From Vibrio salinus (lineage in GTDB: Bacteria > Pseudomonadota > Gammaproteobacteria > Enterobacterales > Vibrionaceae), in contig NZ_JAJSDZ010000007.1 in assembly GCF_021272385.1 (NCBI RefSeq), positions 248,001-312,000 on the forward strand: DNA of 64,000 nt, given 5' to 3'. Both the position numbers and the translations under genes were made by a program. The stretch's first letter is position 1. The number at the start of each line of letters is the position of its first letter. The notes below the pieces were generated by a model. It searched no databases, was not told the DNA's origin, and was given only the letters and a program-made list of their open reading frames with translations. This document shows, piece by piece, positions 10,576-25,892 of the stretch.

Positions 10576-11160
10576 ATGAGTAAGAAGATAGATCACACGT
10601 TATTCTCCATACATGAGCGTACACCGGGTTCAGAGTCTACCTGCCCGAAATGTGGTGGCAAACTGGAAATGCGCTACGGTAAGCGGGGTGCCTTTTTAGG
10701 GTGTGTGAATTATCCTTCTTGTGATTATCTTCAGTCATTACAGCAAAATGATGGCCATATTGTTAAACGTCTTGGGGTTCCTTGTCCGGAATGTGGACAG
10801 GAACTTGTTTTACGTCAGGGTAAATATGGCATGTTTATTGGGTGTAGTGACTATCCGAATTGTCACCATATTGAATCAACCGGTAATGATGACACCAAAA
10901 GTAACGTTAAATCTCTTATCTGTCCGGAGTGTCGTAAAGGACATTTGATTGAGAGGCAATCACGGTTTGGTAAGCAGTTTTGGGCTTGTGATCATTACCC
11001 AAAATGCAAATTTGCGCTGAACCATCCTCCGGTTGATGGCCAATGTGAAGCGTGTGGCTATCCACTATTGTTTGAAAAAAAATACTCGGCCGGAAACAAG
11101 CTGGTTTGTGCTGATCGCAAGTGCGGTCATGTTCAGGGGCAAGGGAAAGATTCCGAATAA
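10576..11160 (+). CDS. yrdD: Topoisomerase-type C4 zinc-finger protein (YrdD)
   Basis: 194-residue protein built of repeated topoisomerase C-terminal C4 zinc ribbons. Three typical repeats are visible: CPKCGGKLEMRYGKRG...GCVNYPSC, CPECGQELVLRQGKYG...GCSDYPNC and CPECRKGHLIERQSRFG...ACDHYPKC. A fourth, divergent one (CEACGYPLLFEKKYSAG...CADRKC) follows. This is the DNA-binding module of topoisomerase I without the catalytic part; its own role is unknown. Third gene of dprA-smg-yrdD. Confidence 0.92.
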   Translation: MSKKIDHTLFSIHERTPGSESTCPKCGGKLEMRYGKRGAFLGCVNYPSCDYLQSLQQNDGHIVKRLGVPCPECGQELVLRQGKYGMFIGCSDYPNCHHIESTGNDDTKSNVKSLICPECRKGHLIERQSRFGKQFWACDHYPKCKFALNHPPVDGQCEACGYPLLFEKKYSAGNKLVCADRKCGHVQGQGKDSE

Positions 11161-11161
11161 G

Positions 11162-11192
11162 AAAAGAGATAGTGTTTTTCTCTATCTCTTTT
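11162..11192. terminator. Bidirectional terminator between yrdD and purK
   Basis: 11-bp inverted repeat AAAAGAGATAG (11162-11172) / CTATCTCTTTT (11182-11192) with a 9-nt loop, directly after the yrdD stop and before the convergent purK stop. A/T runs on both sides allow termination in either direction. Confidence 0.75.
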
Positions 11193-11217
11193 GATTAATA
11201 GAGATATAACTCAGAGA

Positions 11218-12348
11218 TTATTGCCATTTATTGGCATATTCATGGATTGCCGGATAGGCATTTTTATCCAAAATTTCTGCCAGAGAGCACATCAGGTGCT
11301 GGAGTTCGGAGGTGCTTTTCGCACAGACATTGATATGTCCCATTTTCCTTCCCGGGCGTTTTGTTTTTCCATACCAGTGAACATGGCAACCTTCCGTTGA
11401 CAGAATGGTGTCCGGAAGCGTGTCTTCACCAAGAATATTAATCATACAGGTTGGGCGGATTAGTGTCGTACTTCCGAGTGGGAGTCCACATACCGCACGT
11501 AGATGATTTTCGAACTGGCAGGTTTCTGCACCTTGCTGAGTCCAGTGTCCTGAGTTATGAACACGCGGTGCAATTTCGTTAACCAGCAGTGTTCCTTTAA
11601 CATCAAAAAACTCCAGAGCCAGTACGCCGGTGTAGTTCAGGCTATTGGCTACTGCGGTAAACATTTCCTTGGCCTGCGCTTGTAATGCTCTGTCTTCAAT
11701 GGCCGTTGACAGACTCAATACCCCATTCACATGAATATTTTCAGCAAGCGGGTAAACCACCACTTCGCCGTTCTTTCCTCTGGCTCCAACCAGAGAGACT
11801 TCACGATCAAATGGGACAAATTCTTCGGCAACAATCGCCTGCCCGGATGATGCCTGAATGCACTGGTCCATTTCGCACCAGACGGCATCCACATCATCCA
11901 TGGATTTAAGACGCCATTGTCCTTTGCCATCATAGCCACCCAATGCACTTTTTAGCACCATTGGCAGACCGACGTATTGGATTGCTTCATCAAAGTCCTG
12001 ACGGGTATGAATGACATAGTGTTTGGCATTCTTTACATTGGCACTATCCAGCAATGTTTTTTCCAGACGACGATCGCCACCTGCTTTGATTGCGTCAGTA
12101 TTCGGGAGAAATTTTCCGCTTTTTTCACAGAGTGTCAGAATGTCGTGAGGGATGTGCTCAAATTCTGCAGTAATGACATCAGCCCGTGAAATGGCGTCTT
12201 CTAAGTCATTATTTACTACAGATTGGGTTAACGGATGTACTACCTTTTGGGATATCACATCAAACGCGTTGGTTTCTATGTTAAGGGGAGCGCCGGCTAA
12301 GGACATCATTCTTGCCAGTTGTCCTGCCCCCAACACCAATACATTCAT
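11218..12348 (-). CDS. purK: N5-carboxyaminoimidazole ribonucleotide synthase PurK
   Basis: ATP-grasp enzyme converting AIR and bicarbonate to N5-CAIR in purine biosynthesis; 376 residues. The N-terminal [15 protein letters not shown] is diagnostic, and the ATP-grasp core includes [26 protein letters not shown] and [15 protein letters not shown]. It starts 3 bp after the purE stop codon, giving a purEK operon in which PurE uses the PurK product. Confidence 0.96.
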   Translation of the reverse strand: MNVLVLGAGQLARMMSLAGAPLNIETNAFDVISQKVVHPLTQSVVNNDLEDAISRADVITAEFEHIPHDILTLCEKSGKFLPNTDAIKAGGDRRLEKTLLDSANVKNAKHYVIHTRQDFDEAIQYVGLPMVLKSALGGYDGKGQWRLKSMDDVDAVWCEMDQCIQASSGQAIVAEEFVPFDREVSLVGARGKNGEVVVYPLAENIHVNGVLSLSTAIEDRALQAQAKEMFTAVANSLNYTGVLALEFFDVKGTLLVNEIAPRVHNSGHWTQQGAETCQFENHLRAVCGLPLGSTTLIRPTCMINILGEDTLPDTILSTEGCHVHWYGKTKRPGRKMGHINVCAKSTSELQHLMCSLAEILDKNAYPAIHEYANKWQ

Positions 12349-12351
12349 GAA

Positions 12352-12837
12352 TTATTCCTCCGCCGGGTTTGGGTTGGCCAGAACAGTGTCGGTTTGTTCC
12401 TGACGAAACGCTTCAACTTTTTCCATTACTGACGTATCGTGAATCCCAATAATCTGTGCGGCCAGAATCCCGGCATTAGCGGCGCCTGCTTCACCGATGG
12501 CCAGCGTTCCTACCGCAATACCTTTCGGCATTTGCACAATGGATAGAAGAGAATCCATTCCTTTGAGGGCCCGGGACTGAACCGGGACACCAAGAACCGG
12601 AATACTGGTAAAGGCGGCAGCCATTCCCGGCAGATGAGCAGCACCACCGGCACCCGCGATGATGACACTGATTCCACGATCTTTAGCACTGGAAGCATAG
12701 TCAGCAAGAAGCTGTGGAGTCCGGTGGGCTGATACAACTTTTGTTTCATACTCAACGCCAAATTGTTCCAGCATATCTGCGGCAAGCTTCATCGTAGGCC
12801 AATCTGATTTAGAACCCATAATGATTCCGACTTTCAT
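12352..12837 (-). CDS. purE: N5-CAIR mutase PurE
   Basis: Converts N5-CAIR to CAIR; 161 residues. The active-site segments [15 protein letters not shown] and [12 protein letters not shown] are intact. The ATG at 12837, with AGGAG seven bases upstream, is preferred to the TTG two codons earlier. First gene of purEK. A PurR-type operator lies 74-89 bp upstream. Confidence 0.96.
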   Translation of the reverse strand: MKVGIIMGSKSDWPTMKLAADMLEQFGVEYETKVVSAHRTPQLLADYASSAKDRGISVIIAGAGGAAHLPGMAAAFTSIPVLGVPVQSRALKGMDSLLSIVQMPKGIAVGTLAIGEAGAANAGILAAQIIGIHDTSVMEKVEAFRQEQTDTVLANPNPAEE

Positions 12838-12910
12838 CTCCAAACTCCTTCACTGTGTATTTGGTCGAACATGTTCTTTTCCCGGCGCATTATACGGGGA
12901 AAAAACACAA

Positions 12911-12926
12911 AGGAAAACGTTTGCGT
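12911..12926 (-). promoter_or_regulatory. PurR operator upstream of purEK
   Basis: On the minus strand the site reads ACGCAAACGTTTTCCT, a full match to the enteric PurR consensus ACGCAAACGTTTTCNT. It lies 74-89 bp upstream of purE, the expected place for hypoxanthine/guanine-dependent repression of the operon. Confidence 0.85.
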
Positions 12927-13032
12927 CGGTTCTGATTTCTGATCGATGCCATTTGTTATAAATAGATTTAGGTTTCATGACAGATAATTTGTACACTATG
13001 TTCCCGATAATAGTTCAGCCTGAGGAAGTGTC

Positions 13033-14509
<1,477 letters not shown>

Positions 14510-14584
14510 CAGCAGGAAATTCTGGTGGTAGGGTCGGAAAAGGAATAGACGAAAGTTTGAAATAGTTGTTGTTAAGGCAAGGAC

Positions 14585-15415
14585 ATGTCCGAATTATTAG
14601 ATCGATACGCAGTATTTGGTAATCCAATCAGTCACAGTAAATCTCCTTATATTCATACGTTGTTTGCCCGGCAAACCAGTCAACATATGGAATATACCGC
14701 TGAACTTGCCCCTATCGGTAAGTTCAAAGAAACCATGGACCATTTTTTCTCGACAGGAGGAAGAGGGTGTAATGTCACTGTTCCTTTTAAAGAAGAGGCC
14801 TATCAGTTCGCTAACCTTCTGACGGAAAGAGCCAGATTGGCGGGAGCAGTGAATACGTTAAAAAAACTGGATGATGGCGGTATCCTCGGTGATAACACTG
14901 ACGGCGAAGGACTGGTGCAGGATTTATTGTTGCATCAGGTTCCTTTGTTGGATGCAAAAGTTCTGATTATTGGGGCTGGTGGTGCTGCCAGAGGGGTAAT
15001 TAAACCTCTTTTGGATCAGAAGCCTCAGAGTATTACGATAACTAACCGGACATTTTCTAAAGCGGAACAGGTTGCGTCATTATTTGATGACTTCGGTGAA
15101 GTTGATGCTGTTCCTTTGGACGAAATTTGTTCCGGATACGATGTCATTATCAACTCCACTTCGGCAAGTCTTAATGGCGAGTTACCGGATATTTCAACCG
15201 CAATCTTTACTGAGAGAAGTGTTTCCTATGACATGATGTATGGAAAAGGTCTGACGGTTTTTAATCACTGGGCTGTGGAAAATGGCTGTGCTAATGCCTA
15301 TGATGGCCTGGGTATGCTGGTTGGGCAGGCGGCGGAAAGCTATTTATTATGGCGGGGCTACCGACCCGGAACCAAACAGGTGCTCAGAGAGCTAAGACGG
15401 AATCTGCAGGGTTAA
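14585..15415 (+). CDS. aroE: Shikimate dehydrogenase AroE
   Basis: NADPH-dependent reduction of 3-dehydroshikimate; 276 residues. The substrate site is seen in [11 protein letters not shown] and [11 protein letters not shown] (catalytic Lys), the nucleotide fold in [11 protein letters not shown], and the C-terminal [18 protein letters not shown] is conserved. It starts 75 bp after hemF with AAGGAC as ribosome binding site, and is followed after 1 bp by yrdB. Confidence 0.97.
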   Translation: MSELLDRYAVFGNPISHSKSPYIHTLFARQTSQHMEYTAELAPIGKFKETMDHFFSTGGRGCNVTVPFKEEAYQFANLLTERARLAGAVNTLKKLDDGGILGDNTDGEGLVQDLLLHQVPLLDAKVLIIGAGGAARGVIKPLLDQKPQSITITNRTFSKAEQVASLFDDFGEVDAVPLDEICSGYDVIINSTSASLNGELPDISTAIFTERSVSYDMMYGKGLTVFNHWAVENGCANAYDGLGMLVGQAAESYLLWRGYRPGTKQVLRELRRNLQG

Positions 15416-15416
15416 C

Positions 15417-15683
15417 ATGAACCAGTCAATATTATTTCCAGATGTACAATGTTGGGATGATCAGGCTCAGGTTGTGATCTTTCCTGCTCAGTGTCAGGGA
15501 GCTTTGATTGATTGTATGGTAGACAGACTGTATCTGGAAAGGATCTCCGGAAAGGTATTAGCCGATGAATCGTCAGTATTATCGGCTTTCTCTAAATTTC
15601 GGTTTGATATTGAGGAAGAAGCTCAAGCACTGATTGAAGAGGAAGAATTCAGTGCATCGGGTAAAATTGAGCTCTCAGGCTGA
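15417..15683 (+). CDS. yrdB: DUF1488 family protein (YrdB-like)
   Basis: 88-residue acidic protein of unknown function, homologous in position and character to E. coli YrdB, which lies between aroE and yrdA. The N-terminal ILFPDVQCWDDQAQVVIFPAQCQG is typical of DUF1488. The ATG is 1 bp after the aroE stop. Its 3' end overlaps the convergent yrdA by 9 bp. Confidence 0.85.
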   Translation: MNQSILFPDVQCWDDQAQVVIFPAQCQGALIDCMVDRLYLERISGKVLADESSVLSAFSKFRFDIEEEAQALIEEEEFSASGKIELSG

Positions 15684-16229
15684 ATCGCTATCCAAGGTTT
15701 CAGATAGGTAGTCATTTTTCGTGTTTATGTAATTTTTGGCCGATTTTGTTAGAAAAGCGCGTTCTTCTTCTGTCAGAGCCCGGGCTTTTTTGGCGGGTGA
15801 GCCCAGATACAGAAAGCCACTTTCTAATACTTTGTTTGGCGGTACTAAGCTACCAGCACCAACGATAACTTCACTTTTTATACAGGCACCATCAAGAATG
15901 ATGGATCCCATTCCAACTAATACCCGGTCCTCTATTGTACAACCATGCAGCATGACTTTATGTCCGACGGTAACCAGATTACCAATAATAAGTGGATGTC
16001 CCTTATGGTTTTCGGCATTTTTATGGCCGACATGTAATACGCTACCATCCTGTATATTCGTTTCTGAACCAATCTTTATATAATTCACATCTCCCCGGGC
16101 TGCGACCAGTGGCCATATACTGGATTCATTACCAATATGGATGTCACCAATCAGGACTGACGTCGGATCAATATATACATTTTCTCCCAATGACGGGTAG
16201 ATGCCTTTATAGCTTCGAATGGAATGCAT
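15675..16229 (-). CDS. yrdA: Gamma-carbonic-anhydrase-like protein YrdA
   Basis: 184-residue left-handed beta-helix protein with hexapeptide repeats (for example VYIDPTSVLIGDIHIGNESS). Family metal-ligand histidines are visible in SVLHVGHKN and VGHKVMLHGCTIEDRVLVGMG. Family members bind metal and trimerise; carbonic anhydrase activity is often assumed but not demonstrated for all. Transcribed towards aroE-yrdB, overlapping yrdB by 9 bp, as in the enteric aroE-yrdB-yrdA cluster. Confidence 0.92.
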   Translation of the reverse strand: MHSIRSYKGIYPSLGENVYIDPTSVLIGDIHIGNESSIWPLVAARGDVNYIKIGSETNIQDGSVLHVGHKNAENHKGHPLIIGNLVTVGHKVMLHGCTIEDRVLVGMGSIILDGACIKSEVIVGAGSLVPPNKVLESGFLYLGSPAKKARALTEEERAFLTKSAKNYINTKNDYLSETLDSDSA

Positions 16230-16319
16230 GGTTTTTCGTTTTCCTTATTGTTATTTCATCACATATTAAACCTCAGCGATTGGAAAAATGGAAAACCTGT
16301 TTATAAAATATTCAAACAA

Positions 16320-16380
16320 TGAAAAAAATAGAAAAAAAATAGAAAAAGGGCTTGCCAATGTGAGCTCGATCTCTATAATG
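16320..16380 (+). promoter_or_regulatory. rrn promoter P1 with A-rich UP element
   Basis: -35 TTGCCA (16352-16357), 16-bp spacer and a perfect -10 TATAAT (16374-16379), followed by a GC-rich discriminator (GCCGCC). Upstream A-tracts at 16320-16349 look like an UP element. Typical of growth-rate-regulated rRNA promoters. Confidence 0.85.
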
Positions 16381-16468
16381 CCGCCTCACTGACACGGCAA
16401 CGGTTCAAAAAGAACGGAAAGCTAGTGACAGCAAGGTCTGACGGTAAGACGAAATAATAAAAAAGTGT

Positions 16469-16500
16469 TTGACACTTAAGATTATCTCGCTAGAATGACC
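16469..16500 (+). promoter_or_regulatory. rrn promoter P2
   Basis: Consensus -35 TTGACA (16469-16474), 16-bp spacer and -10 TAGAAT (16491-16496). It sits about 117 bp downstream of P1, the usual tandem arrangement of gammaproteobacterial rRNA operons. Confidence 0.8.
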
Positions 16501-16529
16501 GCCTCTTCAGTAAGTAATTATGAAGAGAA

Positions 16530-16542
16530 CGCTCTTTAACAA
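16530..16542 (+). promoter_or_regulatory. boxA antitermination element of the 16S leader
   Basis: The sequence CGCTCTTTAACAA matches the rRNA boxA that loads NusB/S10 and the antitermination complex. It lies in the leader about 200 bp before 16S. The rest of the leader to 16740 contains the 5' side of the 16S processing stem and no gene. Confidence 0.8.
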
Positions 16543-16740
16543 TATAAACCTATCAATCTGTGTGGGCACTCGTCGGATAAACATCCAAAAGATTTTATCA
16601 ATGATACGAGTGACCAAAACGAACAGGATTTCTTTTTAGAATGAATGTTTGGCACAGTCAATTCAACATGACATTACTTTTAATAAAGTAGTGCATGTTA
16701 TCAGTATTCATTGAGCCGATGCTAAGGCATCAAAAAACTT

Positions 16741-18282
<1,542 letters not shown>

Positions 18283-18349
18283 CACGATGATGGTTATTGT
18301 CGAGTGTTCACACAGATTGAAGGTTTATGTCGTTTAAGAGTATCTTAGT

Positions 18350-18425
18350 GTCCCGTTCGTCTAGAGGCCTAGGACACCGCCCTTTCACGGCGGTAACAGG
18401 GGTTCGACTCCCCTACGGGATACCA
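18350..18425 (+). tRNA. tRNA-Glu (anticodon UUC)
   Basis: 76-nt cloverleaf with acceptor GTCCCGT/ACGGGAT, anticodon loop CTTTCAC (TTC), T-loop GGTTCGACTCC and encoded CCA. First of three tRNAs in the 16S-23S spacer. Confidence 0.96.
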
Positions 18426-18427
18426 TT

Positions 18428-18503
18428 GGGTCGTTAGCTCAGTTGGTAGAGCAGTTGACTTTTAATCAATTGGTCACAGGTTCGAATCCTGTACGACCCA
18501 CCA
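18428..18503 (+). tRNA. tRNA-Lys (anticodon UUU)
   Basis: 76-nt cloverleaf with acceptor GGGTCGT/ACGACCC, D-loop AGCTCAGTTGGTAGA, anticodon loop CTTTTAA (TTT) and encoded CCA. It begins 2 bp after tRNA-Glu. Confidence 0.96.
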
Positions 18504-18531
18504 TTTCCTGCCACAGGAAAACAAATATTGT

Positions 18532-18607
18532 GGGCGATTAGCTCAGTTGGGAGAGCACCTGCCTTACAAGCAGGGGGTCACTGGTTCGAACCCGGTATCG
18601 CCCACCA
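18532..18607 (+). tRNA. tRNA-Val (anticodon UAC)
   Basis: 76-nt cloverleaf with acceptor GGGCGAT/ATCGCCC, anticodon loop CTTACAA (TAC) and encoded CCA. Third spacer tRNA; the Glu-Lys-Val set is known from Vibrionaceae rRNA operons. Confidence 0.96.
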
Positions 18608-18734
18608 CTCTCTAACTATTTTTGGACATGGATTCCAAACCACTTCATTGCATGTACGTGGTTGGAATTTTTGACGGCTGAATAGCCATCCGAGAGTCGT
18701 TAGAAAGTGCCTTTCTTTTGGTAGAAAGTAGCAT

Positions 18735-18746
18735 TGCTCTTTAACA
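18735..18746 (+). promoter_or_regulatory. boxA element of the 16S-23S spacer
   Basis: TGCTCTTTAACA is a full boxA match in the spacer about 200 bp before 23S. The remainder of the 340-bp stretch 18608-18947 holds processing-stem sequence and no gene. Confidence 0.8.
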
Positions 18747-18947
18747 ATTTGGAAAGCTGACAAAGCAGTTTTGTTTTTAAACAAAACTGTTTGTAAAAGT
18801 TCTCAATACTTTCTTGTATAAGAAAGACCAACACAATCAAGTGTTCTTGGAAATTGAGTCCGGCAATATCATAGTCTGCCGCATGTATAAAAATGGCAGA
18901 CAAATCTTGGTGACAAGACCACATTCCGAAACTTTTTCGGGTTGTAT

Positions 18948-21837
<2,890 letters not shown>

Positions 21838-21921
21838 ACAACACCGAAAAGGTTTTGGCGGACTCAAGAGAGAATCTTGGTTGTGGATTGAGAATAAGAC
21901 AGCTTTCTGAATTAACGAATT

Positions 21922-22041
21922 TGCCTGGCGGCCATAGCGATTTGGACCCACCTGACTCCATGCCGAACTCAGAAGTGAAACGAATTAGCGCCGATGGTAG
22001 TGTGGGGTTTCCCCATGTGAGAGTAGGACATCGCCAGGCTT
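21922..22041 (+). rRNA. rrf: 5S ribosomal RNA
   Basis: 120 nt beginning TGCCTGGCGGCC and ending CGCCAGGCT, so the terminal helix pairs. Internal ATGCCGAACTCAGAAGTGAA and GGTAGTGTGGGG are typical 5S segments. It follows 23S by about 85 bp. Confidence 0.96.
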
Positions 22042-22141
22042 TATTTCTGTTTTTAGATGGTAGAAACATTTAGAAACAAAAAAATTAGAAAACCCAATCT
22101 GAGCATATCTACAGTATGTATCTGTATTGGTCACAATTTGT

Positions 22142-22232
22142 GGAGAGATGGCTGAGTGGTTGAAAGCACCGGTCTTGAAAACCGGCATACGTTTGTAGCG
22201 TATCTAGGGTTCAAATCCCTATCTCTCCGCCA
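22142..22232 (+). tRNA. tRNA-Ser (anticodon UGA)
   Basis: 91-nt class II tRNA with long variable arm, acceptor GGAGAGA/TCTCTCC, anticodon loop CTTGAAA (TGA) and encoded CCA. It lies 100 bp after 5S, with no clear promoter between, and is followed by a strong terminator. It is probably the last gene of the rRNA transcript. Confidence 0.94.
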
Positions 22233-22240
22233 CTTTAAAG

Positions 22241-22272
22241 AAAAGCCGCTGACTTAGTCAGCGGCTTTTTTG
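22241..22272 (+). terminator. Terminator of the rrn operon and tRNA-Ser
   Basis: 13-bp stem AAAAGCCGCTGAC / GTCAGCGGCTTTT with a 3-nt loop, followed by a T run. It starts 9 bp after the tRNA-Ser CCA. Confidence 0.9.
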
Positions 22273-22405
22273 TATATGGTGGAAAACCATACCTATATTG
22301 AAGAAATAACACGGGATTATTGTATTAACATAATAATCGGGGAATAATTAACCGTGATTTATAATTTATTAAAATAACAGTAACATTTTTATCAAGGGAC
22401 ATTCC

Positions 22406-23242
22406 ATGCAGACGGCAACAAACTTAACTGAATTACAGGATCAAATTCGAGAGCGTTATAGCCAACTTAGCAAAAGGTTAAAACAAGTAGCTGAATATGT
22501 TCTTGATAATGCTCAGAGCACAGCTTTTGATACCGTTGCAGTTATTGCTGATAATGCTGGTGTGCCCCCATCAACGTTAATTCGTTTTGCCAATGCCTTT
22601 GGTTACAGTGGCTTTAACGAAATGAAGCAACTGTTTCGAAAAAACTTACTTGAAGAAACGACCAGTTATACCGACAGAGTCAGGCTGCTTAAAGAGCTTG
22701 ATGAAGATATTGAGCCAGCAGATCAGCCCAGTACTATTCTTCATGAATTCTCGCGGGCTAATTCTCAGGCTATGCATAATCTGGCACTACAGATTGCTGG
22801 TGAAGATCTGTCTAAGGCAGTTGATTTATTAGTGAAAGCCAAGTCTGTGCATGTCATTGGTTTGGGTCGTTCATTTAGTGTTGCGTCGTATTTGGCGTAT
22901 GCTTTACGACATCTGAATAATCGTGTTTTTCTTGTTGATGGTTTAGGAGGAATGTTCAGAGAACAGGTTAATATGATTGAATCGGAAGATGTGCTGATTG
23001 CGGTCAGCTTTACACCATATGCAAAAGAAGCGGTAATTGCCACGGAAGCGGCTTCAAAGGTTGGTGCAAAGCAATTGATCATCACAGACAGCCAGATTAG
23101 CCCGCTAGCCTCAATGAGTGATATTTGCTTTTATGTTAAGGAAGCCGAAGTGGACGGCTTTCGTTCTCAGGCTGCTTCTATGTGTTTGGCCCAGACACTG
23201 GCTGTTTCGTTGGCTTTTCAGGTTAACGATGCAAAGAAGTAA
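22406..23242 (+). CDS. MurR/RpiR family transcriptional regulator
   Basis: 278-residue regulator with an N-terminal RpiR-type helix-turn-helix (about residues 1-80; DTVAVIADNAGVPPSTLIRFANAFGYSGF). A C-terminal SIS phosphosugar-binding domain follows (about 130-260; VHVIGLGRSFSVASYLAYAL and VLIAVSFTPYAKEAV). Such proteins sense phosphosugars and usually sit beside a sugar-use operon. Here there is none: the neighbours are the rRNA operon and ilvY, so its targets lie elsewhere. Specific ligand not predictable. Confidence 0.88.
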   Translation: MQTATNLTELQDQIRERYSQLSKRLKQVAEYVLDNAQSTAFDTVAVIADNAGVPPSTLIRFANAFGYSGFNEMKQLFRKNLLEETTSYTDRVRLLKELDEDIEPADQPSTILHEFSRANSQAMHNLALQIAGEDLSKAVDLLVKAKSVHVIGLGRSFSVASYLAYALRHLNNRVFLVDGLGGMFREQVNMIESEDVLIAVSFTPYAKEAVIATEAASKVGAKQLIITDSQISPLASMSDICFYVKEAEVDGFRSQAASMCLAQTLAVSLAFQVNDAKK

Positions 23243-23309
23243 GTCTTGTCAGTGAAGGCTGAGGATGGTGATGTCCTTTGCCTGCCTATTGTAGTTCTGT
23301 CTATTGCTG

Positions 23310-24206
23310 TTACCGAACAATACTCTTTTGTGCAGTAATGACCTTCCAGAGCGCTTTCACTATTGGACTTTCAAGTTGCGAGCGCTTGCAGCAAATTCCG
23401 AGTTTGAATGGCTTCATTAGTTCACTCTCCGGAAGTCTTTGAATTTTCTCGCGAACCGGACTGTTATTGATAACCACATCTGGCGCGACCCCAATACCGT
23501 ACCCTAATGCGACCATGCTAACGATGGCCTCGTGTCCGGAAATTTGAGCATAAATATTAGGCTTGAATGCCATTTTCTTAAACCACGCATTGGCCCTTTC
23601 TCTGGCCGTTCCTGATTCCGGGACAATAAATGGTATGTGAGCCCAATCCGGCGTTTCTTTTTTTAGTTCCTCACTGAAACTGGATATGCCTACCGGCCCT
23701 ATGACCGACATGGGAAGTTCACTGATGGTCTGGAAGATTATCCGTGATGGCAAGGATTCCGGTAATGCAGAAATTGCTATATCGGCCTCATTGTTTAGCA
23801 CTTTATTGATCGCCTGTGCCGGATCGCCTGTTAATAATTTGAATTCGATAAATGGATAGTGAGCGCGAAATGTGGATAGTAATTCTGGCAAATGGCTATA
23901 GCTTGCTGTAACAGAACAAAACAGCCTTATTTCTCCTTTTAGCGTGCTGCTTTCATCCTGTAGAGCAGAAAGGTAATGATCCCATTCACTGATGATTTTC
24001 ATTGCGACAGGAAGTAATTTTGTTCCGGCAGGGGTTAATTCAACCCGGCGGTTATCCCGGACAAACAGTTGCTGATCAACTTCTTCTTCTAATTTTTGAA
24101 TTTGACGGCTTAGTGCTGAAGGGCTCATATGCATCGCCGAAGCTGTTTTACTAAAATTTCTGCTATCACTCAGATGCATAAATAACTGAAGTGTTTTGAT
24201 ATTCAT
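23310..24206 (-). CDS. ilvY: LysR-type activator IlvY
   Basis: Activates ilvC in response to acetolactate/acetohydroxybutyrate. The 298-residue product has the N-terminal winged HTH (MNIKTLQLFMHLSDSRNFSKTASAMHMSPSALSRQIQKLE in overlapping pieces) and a substrate-binding-like effector domain. It is divergent from ilvC with a 144-bp shared control region containing a TTGCG/CGCAA dyad. Context makes the assignment strong. Confidence 0.94.
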   Translation of the reverse strand: MNIKTLQLFMHLSDSRNFSKTASAMHMSPSALSRQIQKLEEEVDQQLFVRDNRRVELTPAGTKLLPVAMKIISEWDHYLSALQDESSTLKGEIRLFCSVTASYSHLPELLSTFRAHYPFIEFKLLTGDPAQAINKVLNNEADIAISALPESLPSRIIFQTISELPMSVIGPVGISSFSEELKKETPDWAHIPFIVPESGTARERANAWFKKMAFKPNIYAQISGHEAIVSMVALGYGIGVAPDVVINNSPVREKIQRLPESELMKPFKLGICCKRSQLESPIVKALWKVITAQKSIVR

Positions 24207-24222
24207 CGATGACCCTTTTATG

Positions 24223-24237
24223 TTGCGAAAAACGCAA
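24223..24237. promoter_or_regulatory. Probable IlvY operator dyad
   Basis: Perfect inverted repeat TTGCG-AAAAA-CGCAA 17 bp upstream of ilvY, inside the divergent ilvY-ilvC control region. A related half-site CCGCAATG occurs near 24262. The position fits an autoregulatory and activating IlvY site, but the assignment is by position and symmetry only. Confidence 0.55.
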
Positions 24238-24350
24238 TACTTAGTTGTAAATATATCACTTTCCGCAATGAAATGTCTGGTTTAGTATGAGTCAATCCGA
24301 TGTGAACTGCATCGACATGACGGATAAATAATTTAAAGGAGCATCTCCTC

Positions 24351-25835
24351 ATGGGTAATTACTTCAATACGCTAAACCTGCGCCAACAAATTGGTCAGTT
24401 GCGCCAGTGCCGCTTTATGGACCCTTCAGAATTTGCAAATGAAGCTGACTATCTGAAAGGCAAAAAAATTGTAATTGTTGGTTGTGGAGCACAAGGTTTG
24501 AATCAGGGTCTGAATATGCGTGATTCAGGTCTGGATGTCTCTTATGCTTTACGTCAGTCTGCGATTGATGAGCAACGTAAATCATTCAAGAATGCAAAAG
24601 ATAATGGTTTTGTTGTAGGTAGCTATGAAGAACTCATTCCTCAGGCTGACCTGGTAGTTAACCTGACTCCTGATAAACAGCATTCAAATGTTGTTGAAAC
24701 TGTTATGCCTTTGATGAAAAAAGGTGCATCTCTGGGCTATTCTCACGGTTTTAATATCGTGGAAGTTGGTATGCAAATCCGTAAAGACATTACTGTTGTT
24801 ATGGTTGCACCGAAATGTCCGGGAACCGAAGTTCGTGAAGAATATAAGCGTGGATTTGGTGTTCCGACTCTTGTCGCGGTTCATCCTGATAATGATCCAA
24901 ACGGTGATGGTCTTGAAATAGCCAAAGCATGGGCGGCTGCAACGGGTGGTCACAGAGCCGGATGTCTTCAGTCATCATTTGTCGCGGAAGTTAAATCCGA
25001 TTTGATGGGTGAACAGACAATTCTGTGTGGTATGTTGCAGGCGGGTTCGATTGTTTGTTATGAAAAAATGATTGCTGAAGGTGTTGATGCCGGTTATGCC
25101 GGTAAGCTGATTCAGTACGGTTGGGAAACTATCACTGAAGCGCTGAAATTCGGTGGTATTACTCACATGATGGATCGTTTATCTAACCCTGCAAAAATTA
25201 AAGCATTTGAACTGTCAGAAGAACTGAAAGAACTGATGGCACCGCTTTACTATAAACACATGGATGACATCATTTCTGGTGAGTTTTCAAGCACCATGAT
25301 GGCTGACTGGGCAAATGATGATGTTAATTTGTTGAAATGGCGTAAGGAAACCGGTGAATCTGAATTTGAAAACTATCCGGAAGCTGATGTGAAAATTTCT
25401 GAGCAGGAATATTTTGACAATGGCATTCTCATGATTGCAATGGTTCGTGCAGGAATTGAACTGGCATTCGAAGCTATGACGGAATCAGGCATTATCGATG
25501 AATCAGCTTATTACGAATCTTTGCATGAATTACCACTGATTGCGAATACGATTGCTCGTAAGCGTTTGTATGAAATGAACATTGTTATTTCAGATACGGC
25601 TGAGTATGGTAACTATCTGTTTGCTAATGTTGCAGTGCCACTGCTTCGTGAAAAATTCATGGATAAAGTGAGTACTGATGTTATCGGTAAAGGTTTAGCG
25701 AATGAGTCAAATCAGGTCGATAATGCCCGTCTGATTGAAATTAACCATATTTTGCGCACTCACCCTGTTGAGTTGATCGGAGAAACGCTTCGCGGTTATA
25801 TGAAAAACATGAAACAAATTGCTGTTGGCGACTAA
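24351..25835 (+). CDS. ilvC: Ketol-acid reductoisomerase IlvC (class II)
   Basis: Second step of valine/isoleucine synthesis: Mg2+- and NADPH-dependent alkyl migration and reduction of acetolactate. The 494-residue length is the long class II form of enterics. The nucleotide motif [18 protein letters not shown] lies near residue 44, and the duplicated C-terminal knotted domains follow ([29 protein letters not shown]). The ATG at 24351 follows GGAG. It is divergent from its activator gene ilvY and followed by a strong hairpin. Confidence 0.97.
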   Translation: MGNYFNTLNLRQQIGQLRQCRFMDPSEFANEADYLKGKKIVIVGCGAQGLNQGLNMRDSGLDVSYALRQSAIDEQRKSFKNAKDNGFVVGSYEELIPQADLVVNLTPDKQHSNVVETVMPLMKKGASLGYSHGFNIVEVGMQIRKDITVVMVAPKCPGTEVREEYKRGFGVPTLVAVHPDNDPNGDGLEIAKAWAAATGGHRAGCLQSSFVAEVKSDLMGEQTILCGMLQAGSIVCYEKMIAEGVDAGYAGKLIQYGWETITEALKFGGITHMMDRLSNPAKIKAFELSEELKELMAPLYYKHMDDIISGEFSSTMMADWANDDVNLLKWRKETGESEFENYPEADVKISEQEYFDNGILMIAMVRAGIELAFEAMTESGIIDESAYYESLHELPLIANTIARKRLYEMNIVISDTAEYGNYLFANVAVPLLREKFMDKVSTDVIGKGLANESNQVDNARLIEINHILRTHPVELIGETLRGYMKNMKQIAVGD

Positions 25836-25861
25836 TTAATATTGTCCTTACTTTCAGTAAT

Positions 25862-25890
25862 AAAAAGGCTTGGAATTTCCAAGCCTTTTT
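25862..25890. terminator. Bidirectional terminator between ilvC and ubiK
   Basis: 14-bp perfect inverted repeat AAAAAGGCTTGGAA / TTCCAAGCCTTTTT with A/T runs on both flanks, 26 bp after the ilvC stop and just before the convergent ubiK stop. Confidence 0.9.
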
Positions 25891-25892
25891 TG

